DNA of 64,000 nucleotides from Rugosimonospora africana (GCF_016862975.1 NZ_BONZ01000067.1:62001-126000); one strand, 5' to 3'; numbered from the stretch's first letter, positions 23,834 through 32,926 are shown. Notes: a model not told the origin generated them from the sequence alone. Translations and numbers: made by a program.

Positions 23834-24736
23834 TCAGCCTCCGTTTCGGGCCCGCGCGGCGGCGAGCCGCTGCTGTTCGGCCTGGGCACGGGCACGCTGG
23901 TCCAGTACCCGCTTCGGTTCGATCTTCTGCCGCGGCCCGGTCGGCGCGAAGTCCAGCCGGTCGACGCCCAGGCCGCGCAGGACCGCGCGTTCCACGAGCG
24001 AGAACGCCGCCGGATCCGGGCGGTCGAACCTCATCGGCTGTCGAAGGCCCACGGGCGGATTTGAGATGATCCGGGAGACACCGAGGACGTTCTGCGACGT
24101 GGCATGCAGCGTGTACGGGTGAAGCAGGACCACGTCACCGGCTTCGCCGGTCATCTCGACGAAGTCGTGGCACTGCCCGATCAGGTCCGCGTAGTCGAAG
24201 TCGCCGGGCAGGACGCCCTCCGGGTGCTCGTTGAGGAAGCGCGCCACCACCGGTACCGAGTCGGCGGCGACGAACGTGCCACCGCCCCGGTGCCGCATGT
24301 CGGTCCACAGCACGAACGTCAGCAGTCCCTGCTCGGGCGAGTCCAGGAAGTGCCGGAAGAAGTCGCCGTCCTTGTGCCACCCGCCCACACTCGGCGACGG
24401 GGGCTGCCAGGGCAGGTCGCCGCCGACCCCGAGATTGGCGATGAGGCTGTCGGTCCACTTCCACGGCAACCGCACGCGGTCCTCGCCACCGAGCAGCTCC
24501 ATGGCGGCGTGCCACGCCTTCGGCGCGAACTCGCGCGCGTCCACCGATTCCCGGGGAGCCAGATGGATGCGCTTCTCGGCCCAGCTGGACGGGTCGTCGC
24601 GGTCGTACCCGAAGCGAACCCACGCGGTGTCCAGCCACGCCCTGGCCGCCTGCGTGGTGAAGCACCCCTTGACGACGACGAACCCGCGCCGGAGGAAGTG
24701 CTCGACCTGCTCCTCGGTCAGGTACTCGCATCGCAT
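23834..24736 (-). CDS. Phytanoyl-CoA dioxygenase (PhyH) family protein
   Basis: A 300-residue Fe(II)/2-oxoglutarate oxygenase. The metal triad is visible: His and Asp in VGGWHKDGDFFRHFL, and the distal His in VVLLHPYTLHATSQNVLGVS, followed by the Arg that would bind 2-oxoglutarate (SRIISNPPVGL). The N-terminus MRCEYLTEEQVEHFLRRGFV is typical. The C-terminal 40 residues are basic and Ala/Gln-rich (DQRARAQAEQQRLAAARAR). PhyH relatives hydroxylate lipids or secondary metabolites; no pathway neighbour identifies the substrate. Confidence 0.88.
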   Translation of the reverse strand: MRCEYLTEEQVEHFLRRGFVVVKGCFTTQAARAWLDTAWVRFGYDRDDPSSWAEKRIHLAPRESVDAREFAPKAWHAAMELLGGEDRVRLPWKWTDSLIANLGVGGDLPWQPPSPSVGGWHKDGDFFRHFLDSPEQGLLTFVLWTDMRHRGGGTFVAADSVPVVARFLNEHPEGVLPGDFDYADLIGQCHDFVEMTGEAGDVVLLHPYTLHATSQNVLGVSRIISNPPVGLRQPMRFDRPDPAAFSLVERAVLRGLGVDRLDFAPTGPRQKIEPKRVLDQRARAQAEQQRLAAARARNGG

Positions 24737-24923
24737 CCGAACGCCTCCCGACTTGTGGGGTACCCGAGGGCCACGGGCTCACCCGCTGACGCTCATGCGA
24801 CGATACCCGCGTACCGGCATCGATCCGAGTGGCGCTCGCGGACGACACGAAGCTATCGATGATGATTCGTCCCGGATATTTCGGTAGGCTCGGACGTCCC
24901 CCGCCCTCACCGGAGGTCCCGCG

Positions 24924-25733
24924 TTGACTCCCCAGGTAGATCCGAGCCCGCTCGACACCTCTCGGGCTCACGTGGCGCGGATCTACGACTACTGGCTCGG
25001 CGGCAAGGACAACTTCGCGGTCGACCGCGCGTACGGCGACGAACTCGAACAACGGGTTCCGGACATCCGGACGGCGGCGCTGATGAACCGCCAGTTCCTC
25101 GGCCGGGCGGTGCGGTACCTGGCCGGCGAGGCCGGCGTACGCCAGTTCCTGGACATCGGCACCGGGCTGCCCACCGCGAACAACACCCACCAGGTCGCGC
25201 AGGCGATCGCGCCGGATTCGCGGGTGGTCTACACCGACAACGACCCGATGGTGCTGACTCATGCCCGCGCGCTGCTGACCAGCTCGCCCGCCGGCAGGAC
25301 CGCGTATATCGACGCCGACCTGCGCGCAGTCACCGACATCCTCAACGCGCCCGAGCTGACTCAGACGCTCGATCTCCAGCGGCCGTTCGCGGTGATGCTC
25401 GTCGCCGTGCTGCACCTGATCACCGACGACCGGATCGCGTACCCGACCATCGACACCCTCGTCAAGACCATGCCCTCCGGCAGCTACCTGGTCATCTCGC
25501 ACGCCACCGCGGACTTCTGGCCGGCGGAGAAGACGGCCGCGGTCACCGCCACCAATCGCGCGCACGGAGTCGACTTCCGGTTCCGCGGCCACGCGGAAGT
25601 CTCCCGGTTCTTCGACGGCATGGAACTGGTCGAGCCCGGCATCGTTCCGGTGTCGGAGTGGCGTCCGGACGGTGGCCCGACCGCGACGCGGGAGCGGGCC
25701 AACATCTGGGCGGGCGTGGCGCGGGTGCGGTAA
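24924..25733 (+). CDS. DUF574-type SAM-dependent methyltransferase
   Basis: A 269-residue member of an actinomycete-expanded methyltransferase family. It has the diagnostic ARIYDYWLGGKDNFAVDRAY, then the SAM-binding VRQFLDIGTGLPTANNTHQV, VVYTDNDPMVLTHARALL and AVMLVAVLHLITDD. A TTG start at 24924 is used because GGAGG lies 7 nt before it and no ATG/GTG fits. The divergent gene is the PhyH oxygenase. Substrate is unknown for nearly the whole family. A second member is at 54188-54997 on the other strand. Confidence 0.88.
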   Translation: MTPQVDPSPLDTSRAHVARIYDYWLGGKDNFAVDRAYGDELEQRVPDIRTAALMNRQFLGRAVRYLAGEAGVRQFLDIGTGLPTANNTHQVAQAIAPDSRVVYTDNDPMVLTHARALLTSSPAGRTAYIDADLRAVTDILNAPELTQTLDLQRPFAVMLVAVLHLITDDRIAYPTIDTLVKTMPSGSYLVISHATADFWPAEKTAAVTATNRAHGVDFRFRGHAEVSRFFDGMELVEPGIVPVSEWRPDGGPTATRERANIWAGVARVR

Positions 25734-26048
25734 CGCGCCACCCGGCGCCACCCTGCACCCCCAGGTCAGCATGCACCGCCAGGTCAGCATGCACCGCGCG
25801 CCTCTCCGCCCGGGGCGGGTGCGCCCACCCGACGAACGCGCCCACCCGGCGAACGCGCCCGCCTGGCGAGTGCGCCCCGCTCGGCGAACGTGCCGCGGCA
25901 CCGCCGGTCGGAGCCACCGCCGGTCGGAGCAATCTCTTGACAGTCATCGATGGAAGGGGGACTCTGGCCCGCGAAAGGTCAGGAAGGCTACCTAACAATA
26001 GATGCCGCAGCGGCCACCCGCCAGCGGTACGCCATCCCGGGAGCGCAG
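25734..26048. other. Spacer of short repeats before the GH8 gene
   Basis: 315 nt without a gene. 25752-25795 holds two copies of a CAGGTCAGCATGCACCGC unit, and 25830-25910 holds imperfect copies of a CGAACGCGCCCACCCGG-like unit. A TTGACA at 25937-25942 could be a -35 box, but no good -10 follows at the right spacing. Confidence 0.5.
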
Positions 26049-27275
26049 ATGAAGAGACAGCTCAGGGTCGCCCTAGTCATGGCCGTCGCGGCCGGCACCG
26101 GTACCGTCATGGTCGCCTTCGCCGGCACCGCCTCGGCGGCGACCGTCAGCCGACCCTTCCCGTACCACGTCACGTACCAGACCGGCGTGCTGCCCTCGGC
26201 CAGTCCGTCCGCCCGCGACGCCGCCGTGAAGAAGCAGTACGACTCGTGGAAGTCCACCTACCTGGTGCACGGGTGCGCGTCCAGCGAGTACTACGTCTCC
26301 ACCAAGGGCGACGGCGACGCTCCCCACAACGGCCCGGTCTCCGAGGGCCAGGGATACGGCATGAACATCGTGCCGCTGATGGCCGGGTACGACGCCGACG
26401 CCAAGACCGAATTCGACGGGCTGTGGCAACTGGTCAAGGACCACGAGGACAGCCGGGGCATGATGCAGTGGCAGCTCGACGGCAAGACCTGCAAGTACAC
26501 CGACTCCGGCACGCCGGACGGAGCGACCGACAGCGACCTCGACATCGGGTACGGGCTGATCCTGGCCGACAAGCAGTGGGGCGGCTACACCACCGACGCG
26601 AAGAACTGGCTGGCTCACTTCTACTCCGCCGACGTGGCCTCCGACGGGCACCTCAAGTGTGAGGACGACGGACCCACCACCGACACCCGGCCGTCCGACT
26701 GGATGCTCGACCACCTGCGCGCGTTCGCCGCCTACGACACGGCGCACGACTGGAACAAGGTCATCACCAAGACCCAGAACCTGGCGCAGGAGTTCACCGC
26801 GGCCTACTCCCCGACCGCCAACCTGTTGTCCGACTTCGTGGTCGGCGCCAATACCACGAGCCCGAAGCCGGCCCCGGCCGACTATCAGGAGGATCAGCCG
26901 GACAACATCGTCGGGTACAACTCGATCCGGGTCCCGTGGCACCTGGGCACCGACGCGCTGCTGTACGGCAACTCGGTGACCAAGGCGATCGCCACCAAGG
27001 AGTCCAACAGCTACAAGAGTCACTCGGGCGGCAACCCGAAGAAGGTGTACCCGCACACAAAGCTCGACGGCACCCCGTACACCACCGACGATCAGGCCGA
27101 GGAGGCCGGCGACTCGGTCGGCCCGGCCGCGATGGCCGCCGGTGACCAGGCGTGGACCGACACCATCTGGAACTACCTGGCCACCAACCCGTTCGGCGAC
27201 GGGTACTTCGGCGAGAGCATCAAGATGCTCGTCTACCTCGTGATGGCCGCGGATTACTGGTCGCCGGCTTCGTAA
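26049..27275 (+). CDS. Secreted glycoside hydrolase family 8 enzyme
   Basis: A 408-residue GH8 endo-glucanase/chitosanase-type enzyme with a Sec signal peptide (MKRQLRVALVMAVAAGTGTV up to TASAA). The proton donor Glu is in PVSEGQGYGMNIVPLM and the second catalytic region is TDSDLDIGYGLILADKQWG, as in CelA-like enzymes. The C-terminal SVGPAAMAAGDQAWTDTIWN and GDGYFGESIKMLVYLVMA complete the (alpha/alpha)6 barrel. No carbohydrate-binding module is attached. ATG 26049 has GGGAG just upstream. The substrate could be cellulose, chitosan or mixed glucan; the subfamily cannot be decided by eye. Confidence 0.88.
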   Translation: MKRQLRVALVMAVAAGTGTVMVAFAGTASAATVSRPFPYHVTYQTGVLPSASPSARDAAVKKQYDSWKSTYLVHGCASSEYYVSTKGDGDAPHNGPVSEGQGYGMNIVPLMAGYDADAKTEFDGLWQLVKDHEDSRGMMQWQLDGKTCKYTDSGTPDGATDSDLDIGYGLILADKQWGGYTTDAKNWLAHFYSADVASDGHLKCEDDGPTTDTRPSDWMLDHLRAFAAYDTAHDWNKVITKTQNLAQEFTAAYSPTANLLSDFVVGANTTSPKPAPADYQEDQPDNIVGYNSIRVPWHLGTDALLYGNSVTKAIATKESNSYKSHSGGNPKKVYPHTKLDGTPYTTDDQAEEAGDSVGPAAMAAGDQAWTDTIWNYLATNPFGDGYFGESIKMLVYLVMAADYWSPAS

Positions 27276-27295
27276 AAGTCACCAACCCCAACGGC

Positions 27296-27327
27296 GGGCC
27301 GGCCGGTGCGGCGTCACCGGCCGGCCC
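27296..27327 (+). terminator. Hairpin terminator after the GH8 gene
   Basis: GGGCCGGCCGGTG (27296-27308) and CACCGGCCGGCCC (27315-27327) form a perfect 13-bp stem with a 6-nt loop, 20 nt after the stop codon. Confidence 0.8.
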
Positions 27328-27335
27328 GCGCCGTC

Positions 27336-27407
27336 GAAGAGGGCCACGCCATCAAAGAGGGCCACGCCATCAAAGAGGGCCGTGCCATCGGAAAGGGCCG
27401 CGCCGGT
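27336..27407. repeat. 18-nt tandem repeat downstream of the GH8 terminator
   Basis: Four copies of AAAGAGGGCCACGCCATC, the last diverged. They are non-coding as far as I can see and lie in the 620-nt spacer 27276-27896. Confidence 0.85.
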
Positions 27408-27663
27408 GCGGAGAGGACCGTGCCGTCGGGCGCTCCTTACCGGGCCGTTGACACCGGCGGCAAACCCCGGGATGATCACCTACGCACCCTGGTGATCCCT
27501 AGATGTCGATCGGTCGATCCGTGCGGCAGCAGCCGGCGAAGATGGGCCGGCGACAGAGAGGTCGGCGCGTGAGACCTGGGTCCGTTCGATTCGTCCTGCC
27601 CCCTCACTCCCCGACCGCCGCGGACCCGCGGGTGAGAATCCATCCCACTTCCTGATGGCGGTC

Positions 27664-27834
27664 GCCTCCGCCAAAAGGCGGCTCCGGCTCCGCTCAGGCC
27701 CTAACACCCGGCCTGTACTCGCCTCCGCCAAACGGCGGCTCCGGCTCCGCTCAGGCGCTAACACCCGGCCTGTACTCGCCTCCGCCAAACGGCGGCTCCG
27801 GCTCCGCTCAGGCGCAGCCCGCGCTCCTCCTTCC
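27664..27834. repeat. 57-nt tandem repeat with internal hairpins
   Basis: Two full copies (27664-27720 and 27721-27777) and about 39 nt of a third. Each unit carries CCGCC-AAAC-GGCGG, a 5-bp hairpin, inside outer GCCT...AGGC arms, so each can fold into a compact structure. The unit is a multiple of three, and a 61-codon open frame (27655-27840, plus strand) encodes ASAKRRLRLRSGANTRPVL repeats, but nothing else supports translation. The rest of the spacer shows no gene. Confidence 0.8.
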
Positions 27835-27896
27835 CGGTAACCCGTGCTCATTCGTCGCAAGCCACAGCACGAGTCACTTCGACAGGAGGAGGAGAA

Positions 27897-30587
27897 GTGT
27901 TCCGTCACCGTAATCTGGGCTCGGTCCCGCGTCGTTTTCCGGCGATCGTCCCGCTGGGCGTGGTCAGCGCCCTGGCCGCCCTGTTCATGGCCGCACCCTC
28001 GGGCCCGGCGCACCAGACGACAGTCGCGGCCACGAAGAGTGGCAGCATCCCGTCACCCAAGCAGTACTTCGGTTTCGACATGGGTACGTCAGGAAAGCTC
28101 CAGACCTGGAACCAGGTCACCGGCTACCTGCACCTGCTCGGCGACCGGTCGAACCTCGTGACGTACACGAACTTCGCCAAGACGTCGTTGGGCAACGACT
28201 ACCCGTACGTCCTGGTGAGTTCGGCGCAGAACCTCAGTCACATCAAGCAGATCATGGCCGACAACGCGCGGCTGTCAGACTCGCGCGGACTGTCCGCCAA
28301 GGACGCGCAGGCACTGGCGAAGAAGACCGTCCCGGTCGTCTACGTCGAGGGGACGATCCACTCCACCGAAGAGGTCGGCACCCCGGCGATCGTGAACGCC
28401 ATCTACCGGCTGGCGACGGAGAAGTCCGACTTCACGGACCGGGTGCTGAACAACGCGGTGATGCTGTTCGTACCGTCGCAGAATCCGGACGGGCAGATCC
28501 TCGTCAACGACTACTTCAACCAGACGGCGGACACCAGCCTCAGCCGCATCTACCCCGACCTGTACAGCCACTACGCGGGACACGACGACAACCGCGATTG
28601 GTACCAGTTCAACCTGCCCGAGTCCCGCGCCCGGGAGAAGCTGTTCGAGATGTACCACCCGGTGTACCAGGAACTCATCCACCAGGACGCGCTCAACGCG
28701 CCCCGGCTGTACGTTCCGCCGTACGCCGAGCCGCTCGGAAACGGGATCGATCCGAACACCATCGAGACCGCGGGCAAGCTCGGGTTCACCCAGGCCGAGG
28801 CGCTGACCGCCGCCGGTGACACCGGCATCGGTCACGGCAACTCGTACGGGGTCTTCTGGAGCGCGGATGTCGCCGACCGCGACTCGTACACCGGATCGTC
28901 GATCCTGATCAACGAGATCGCCCAGCTCAACAATCTCGTGTACCCGGTGACCAGTTCGAACGGGCAACCGCTCGCGTGCGGTCCGGTCAGCAGCCAGGCC
29001 AACAGCATGGACTGCCCCAACCCGTACACCCAGACGACCTGGACCTTCGAGCAGGCCGTGAAGTACACCGACGACGCGCTCTACGGCGCGGTCGACGCGG
29101 TCGCGAGGGACCCGCAGAGCTACCTGTACAACAACCTCTACCAGGTGGCCAACGACGGCATGCACTGGACCGGCGGCCCCTACGCCTACGTCGTTCCGGC
29201 CGGCCAGCGGGATCCCTACGCGGTCTACCAACTGCTGAGCATCCTCGACTTCAGCCAGGTCGAAATCCAGCAGGCCACCGCGTCGTTCGCGGCGAACGGG
29301 AAGACCTACCCGGCCGGATCGTGGGTGATCAAGGTGCAGCAGCCGCTCGGCCGCTTCGCCAACGAGATCCTCAACACCGACGTGTACCCGAACGTGCGGG
29401 CGTGCTCCACGTGTCCGCTGATCATGCCGTACAGCGAGATGACCGACAACCTGCCGATGCAGCTCGGTGTCGACGTCCAGCCGGTGACGGACTCGTTCAC
29501 CGCCCCGCTGCGGATGCTGCACGGCGTCACCGTGCCGAAGGTGACCGTGCCGGCGACGCCGTCGTCGACCGGCGCCTACCTCGTCGACCCGAACTCCTAC
29601 GGAATCGCGTCGTTCCTGTCCGCCCTCCAGAAGGCGAACCTGCAGACCTTCCGGGCGGCCCAGCAGTTCAGCGCGGCCGGACGCACCTTCGCCGCGGGTA
29701 CCATCGTGATTCCGCCGTCCAACCAGGCGCGTACGGTCCTGCAGACCGCGGCCACCTCGACCGGCATCCCGGTCTACGCCACCGACCAGACCCCGGCGGT
29801 GCAAGGCTTCGAACTCAAGCCGGGTACCCGCGTCGGGCTGATCCGCGGCGTGAACCAGCAGCCGGGCGGCTGGCTGGAGTACATGCTGGACCAGTACCAC
29901 ATCAACTGGAAGCCCGTCACCCACGACGACTACGCGCACCTCGGCGACGAGTTCGACACCGTCGTCATGGGCGACGGAGTCTCCCAGAGCACCATCCAGA
30001 ACGGTCTGAACACCGCCAACTACCCGGCCGAGTGGGCCTGGGCCGGCGGCGTCGGCACCACCGGCTGGACCCAGCTGCACGACTTCGTCACCCATGGCGG
30101 CAACCTGATCGCCCTGGGCAGCGCCTCGACCACGGCGCAGCAACTGCTCGGACTCCCGATGCAGAACGTCCGGACGTCCGCGGTGAACGTACCCGGATCC
30201 GACCTGCGCACGACCTACGATCCGACCGTCCCCGCGGCGTGGGGCATGCCGGCGAACTGGCCGGTCTGGTACGACAACAACCCGGCATGGAAGATCACCG
30301 ACACCACCAACGCGCAGATCGCGTCGTCGTACCCGGATGACTCGTCCACGCTGCTCGCCAGCGGCTACGAGCAGGGCTCCGACGCGCTGAAGGGTGCATC
30401 GAACATCGCCACCTTCAGGGTCGGCAACGGACAGGCGACCATCGCCGGAACCGACCTCAACTTCCGGGCCTGGACCAAGGTGGACTGGCTCGTCATCGCG
30501 AACATGATCTACCAGGGCCCGGCCAAGGCGGTCAGCGCCGCGCAGATGACCGCCCGGCCGTCGTACGCGCAGTTGCCGGCCCACTGA
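27897..30587 (+). CDS. Secreted M14 family zinc carboxypeptidase
   Basis: An 896-residue exported peptidase. A signal segment (IVPLGVVSALAALFMAAPSG) precedes the M14 domain. Zinc ligands His and Glu are in VEGTIHSTEEVGTPAIVNAI (HxxE) at about residue 152, and NPDGQ is in FVPSQNPDGQILVNDYF. GHDDNRDWYQFN and YQELIHQDALNAPRLYVPP follow, the latter carrying the likely third ligand. The remaining 500 residues are a non-peptidase region common to these large actinobacterial M14 proteins. The GTG start at 27897 is preceded by an exceptionally strong AGGAGGAGGAG site. A hairpin terminator follows the stop. Confidence 0.85.
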   Translation: MFRHRNLGSVPRRFPAIVPLGVVSALAALFMAAPSGPAHQTTVAATKSGSIPSPKQYFGFDMGTSGKLQTWNQVTGYLHLLGDRSNLVTYTNFAKTSLGNDYPYVLVSSAQNLSHIKQIMADNARLSDSRGLSAKDAQALAKKTVPVVYVEGTIHSTEEVGTPAIVNAIYRLATEKSDFTDRVLNNAVMLFVPSQNPDGQILVNDYFNQTADTSLSRIYPDLYSHYAGHDDNRDWYQFNLPESRAREKLFEMYHPVYQELIHQDALNAPRLYVPPYAEPLGNGIDPNTIETAGKLGFTQAEALTAAGDTGIGHGNSYGVFWSADVADRDSYTGSSILINEIAQLNNLVYPVTSSNGQPLACGPVSSQANSMDCPNPYTQTTWTFEQAVKYTDDALYGAVDAVARDPQSYLYNNLYQVANDGMHWTGGPYAYVVPAGQRDPYAVYQLLSILDFSQVEIQQATASFAANGKTYPAGSWVIKVQQPLGRFANEILNTDVYPNVRACSTCPLIMPYSEMTDNLPMQLGVDVQPVTDSFTAPLRMLHGVTVPKVTVPATPSSTGAYLVDPNSYGIASFLSALQKANLQTFRAAQQFSAAGRTFAAGTIVIPPSNQARTVLQTAATSTGIPVYATDQTPAVQGFELKPGTRVGLIRGVNQQPGGWLEYMLDQYHINWKPVTHDDYAHLGDEFDTVVMGDGVSQSTIQNGLNTANYPAEWAWAGGVGTTGWTQLHDFVTHGGNLIALGSASTTAQQLLGLPMQNVRTSAVNVPGSDLRTTYDPTVPAAWGMPANWPVWYDNNPAWKITDTTNAQIASSYPDDSSTLLASGYEQGSDALKGASNIATFRVGNGQATIAGTDLNFRAWTKVDWLVIANMIYQGPAKAVSAAQMTARPSYAQLPAH

Positions 30588-30603
30588 GTCACCGCTGTTC
30601 GCA

Positions 30604-30634
30604 CCGGGGGTCTGCCATGTCGGCAGGCCCCCGG
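30604..30634 (+). terminator. Hairpin terminator after the M14 peptidase gene
   Basis: CCGGGGGTCTGCC (30604-30616) pairs with GGCAGGCCCCCGG (30622-30634), a 13-bp stem with one G-T pair and a 5-nt loop. Confidence 0.75.
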
Positions 30635-30696
30635 CGTCGTGACAGGCCCGGCGTCGTGACGGGCCCGCAGGCTGCGCCACTACCGTGCCGTCTGTA

Positions 30697-30715
30697 TATA
30701 CTGTCCATGTACAGT
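30697..30715 (+). promoter_or_regulatory. -10 box with overlapping dyad before the second GntR-ABC operon
   Basis: TATACT (30697-30702) is a good -10. The dyad ACTGT-CCATGT-ACAGT (30700-30715) begins inside it and spans the expected start of transcription. The same arrangement is seen at the other GntR-ABC operon (9477-9496), which supports autorepression. Confidence 0.55.
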
Positions 30716-30765
30716 CGGGTAGGAACGGACAGGCAGAGGAACGGGCCGGATGTCGGAGGATCGTC

Positions 30766-31188
30766 GTGCGAGTGGTGTTGTCCAACAGCAGTGGCGTGCC
30801 GCTCTACCAGCAGATCAAGGAGCAGGTGGGGACGGCCATCCTGTCCGGCGAACTCGCCGAGGGCGATGCGCTGCCCTCCGTCCGCGCGCTCGCACGTGAC
30901 CTGCGAATCAGCATCATCACCACCACCCGCGCCTACACCGAGTTGGCCGCGGAAGGCTTCATCGCCACGGTCCCCGGCAAGGGCGCCTACGTCCTGCCGT
31001 TGGACTCGGCGCTCGTCCGGGAGCAGTTGCTGCGCCAGGTGGAAGACGGGCTGCAGACCGCGCTCGACGCCGCCCGACGGGCCGGCCTCCAGCGTGACGA
31101 TCTCATCCAGATCCTGGACGGTCTCATCCAAGCCGAGCGACACGACGCTGGTAGCGGTGTGCCGTCCGACAGCGGTGCCGTCCGATGA
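30766..31188 (+). CDS. GntR family regulator, YtrA subgroup (second copy)
   Basis: A 140-residue regulator: GntR winged helix (GVPLYQQIKEQVGTAILSGE, LPSVRALARDLRISIITTTR) and a short helical tail (EDGLQTALDAARRAGLQRDD). GTG 30766 has GGAGGA 5 nt upstream, and the sequence before it is not family-like. It is coupled by ATGA to an ABC ATPase. It is only distantly similar to the regulator at 9066-9473, although both operons have the same order. Confidence 0.88.
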   Translation: MRVVLSNSSGVPLYQQIKEQVGTAILSGELAEGDALPSVRALARDLRISIITTTRAYTELAAEGFIATVPGKGAYVLPLDSALVREQLLRQVEDGLQTALDAARRAGLQRDDLIQILDGLIQAERHDAGSGVPSDSGAVR

Positions 31189-32255
31189 CAGAGCCACGAC
31201 CGACAAGCACGCCTGAGGTCAGAAGGGATCTATCAGTGCGCAGCGACCTCGCGTTTGCTCTGCGCGGCGTGGGTACCGCGGTGAGCGGCACCTTCGCGTT
31301 GCGGGATGTGAGCTTCGAACTGCCGACGGGCTACGTCATGGGCCTGATAGGCGCCAACGGCGCCGGCAAGACAACGACGATCCGCTGCCTGCTGGGCATG
31401 CGCCCGATCGACACCGGCGAGATCGAACTGCTCGGCCACCGGCTACCCGGGCCGGTCGACCTGCGCCAGGACGTCGGGGTGGTGTTCGACCACGCGCACC
31501 TGGTGGGTGACTGGCGGCTGGTCCAGGTCGAGCGGACGCTTCGTCCGTTCTACGAGCGCTGGGACGGTGTGCGCTACCGCCAGTTGCTCGACGAGTTCGG
31601 CCTCGACCTGCGGGCCAAGGTGAAAGACCTGTCCCGTGGCATGTCGATGAAACTGATGATTGCCGTGGCTCTGTCGCACCATGCACGACTGCTCGTCTTC
31701 GACGAGCCGACCAGCGGCCTGGACCCGGTCGCACGGGACGAACTCGTCGGCATCATCGGGGACTTTCTCCTCGACGAGGGACGCAGCGTCCTGTTCTCCA
31801 CGCACATCACCGCCGATCTGGACCGCATCGGCGACTACGTGACGCTCATCCACGACGGTCGCATCGTGCGGACCGGCACCAAGGACGAACTCCTGGACGC
31901 GTACCGGGTCGTGCGCGGCGGCCCGGACGACCTGAGCGGAGCCGTCGGCGTCCAGCTGATCGGTGTGCGGCGGACATCGACCGGGGCGCAGGCTCTGGTA
32001 CGCACCGAGGAAGCCGACCTCCTCGGCGGGAATGTCCTCATCGAGGCTCCCACCCTCGAGGAGATCGCCGTCCACGTCGGAGCCCGCGTTCCCCGGCGAA
32101 GCCCGGATCCTGGCGCCGAATCACACCGTGACGCCGACCCCCACCCCGCCGCCGAACCCCACCATGGCGCCGGGCCCGACCATGGCGCCGGGCCCGATCA
32201 TGGCGCCAGCCGGCACGAGCCCGATTCTTCGATGTCCACCAAGGGGATCGCATGA
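31185..32255 (+). CDS. ABC transporter ATP-binding protein (YtrB-like)
   Basis: A 356-residue ATPase with Walker A GANGAGKTT, a non-standard signature LSRGMSMKLMIA in place of LSGGQ (typical of YtrB-type ATPases), Walker B RLLVFDEPTSGLD and the switch in VLFSTHITADLDRI. GTG or ATG starts inside the first 20 codons are possible, but the ATGA overlap favours 31185. After the usual C-terminal region comes a His/Gly/Pro/Asp repeat tail (HHGAGPDHGAGPDHGA) built from an 18-nt unit; it is unlike the rest of the protein. Confidence 0.88.
   Translation: MTEPRPTSTPEVRRDLSVRSDLAFALRGVGTAVSGTFALRDVSFELPTGYVMGLIGANGAGKTTTIRCLLGMRPIDTGEIELLGHRLPGPVDLRQDVGVVFDHAHLVGDWRLVQVERTLRPFYERWDGVRYRQLLDEFGLDLRAKVKDLSRGMSMKLMIAVALSHHARLLVFDEPTSGLDPVARDELVGIIGDFLLDEGRSVLFSTHITADLDRIGDYVTLIHDGRIVRTGTKDELLDAYRVVRGGPDDLSGAVGVQLIGVRRTSTGAQALVRTEEADLLGGNVLIEAPTLEEIAVHVGARVPRRSPDPGAESHRDADPHPAAEPHHGAGPDHGAGPDHGASRHEPDSSMSTKGIA
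32162..32213. repeat. 18-nt tandem repeat in the C-terminal tail of the ABC ATPase gene
   Basis: Three copies of CATGGCGCCGGGCCCGAC, encoding HGAGPD. It is in frame and placed just before the stop. Confidence 0.85.
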
Positions 32256-32926
32256 CCGCCATCGCACGCATGGCCATGTTGGACCTGCGTACCGTCGCGC
32301 CATACAGCAGCCAGGGCCTCCTGATCTTCGGCGCCGAGATCCTGCTGTTCGCCAACAAGCCCACCGTGCTCCTTCCGGTGCTCGTTCTGCTGTTCACCTC
32401 GACGCTCACCGCCAACCCGTTCAACATCGCCGACAAGGCGAACCTGGAGACCCTGTACGCCGTCCTGCCGCTGTCCCGCCGCTCGGTGGTGTTCGGGCAC
32501 TATGCCTGGGCCCTCGCGTGTTTCCTCGCCACCGCCACCGTGGGTGCTCCGCTGGCGGTTCTGTTCGCGCGGGCGCAGCACGTGCCGTTCGACGGTCGCA
32601 CCCTGGTGACGGTGCTGACGCTGTCCTGGGCGTTGTTCGCCCTCAACGTCGCGATCCAGTTCCCGCTGCTCATCCGGCTCGGCTACAGCCGTACCAACTA
32701 TCTGGCCTCCGTCCTGCCGTCGGTGGTGGTCGTCGGGGTCGTGTACCGGATGCATCTGAACGTTCCGTCGGTGCGGAGCTGGCTGCCGCTGATTCTCTGG
32801 GTAGCCGGCGCTGTCGCCATCGTGGCGTCCGCGGCCGTGACCCTGGCCGTCGACCGGAAGCGCGTGCGCTACCGCCCACCGGCGCACGACGACCGGCCCG
32901 GCCGACAGCAATCCGCGGACCGATAA
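32252..32926 (+). CDS. ABC-2 type permease (ABC2_membrane_5-like)
   Basis: A 224-residue membrane protein with six predicted helices: LLIFGAEILLFANKPTVLLP, VLVLLFTSTLTANPF, WALACFLATATVGAPLAVLF, LTLSWALFALNVAIQFPLLI, YLASVLPSVVVVGVV and LILWVAGAVAIVASAAVTLA. The loop NIADKANLETLYAVLPLSRR is characteristic of this permease family. It is coupled to the ATPase by ATGA. The cargo is unknown. Confidence 0.85.
   Translation: MTAIARMAMLDLRTVAPYSSQGLLIFGAEILLFANKPTVLLPVLVLLFTSTLTANPFNIADKANLETLYAVLPLSRRSVVFGHYAWALACFLATATVGAPLAVLFARAQHVPFDGRTLVTVLTLSWALFALNVAIQFPLLIRLGYSRTNYLASVLPSVVVVGVVYRMHLNVPSVRSWLPLILWVAGAVAIVASAAVTLAVDRKRVRYRPPAHDDRPGRQQSADR

Noticed and set aside
25937-25965. A sigma70 promoter for the GH8 gene starting with TTGACA
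   Set aside because: No acceptable -10 hexamer is found 15-19 nt downstream, so only the -35-like match remains.
25950-26048. A riboswitch in the leader of the GH8 gene
   Set aside because: The sequence has a purine-rich stretch and short complementary segments, but I could not match it to a cobalamin, c-di-AMP, c-di-GMP or SAM-type core.
27664-27834. A CRISPR array
   Set aside because: The units are directly adjacent and nearly identical over their whole length, with no variable spacers and no cas genes.
27655-27840. A 61-residue repeat protein on the plus strand
   Set aside because: It has no ribosome site or homologous pattern, and the open frame follows from the unit being 57 nt long.
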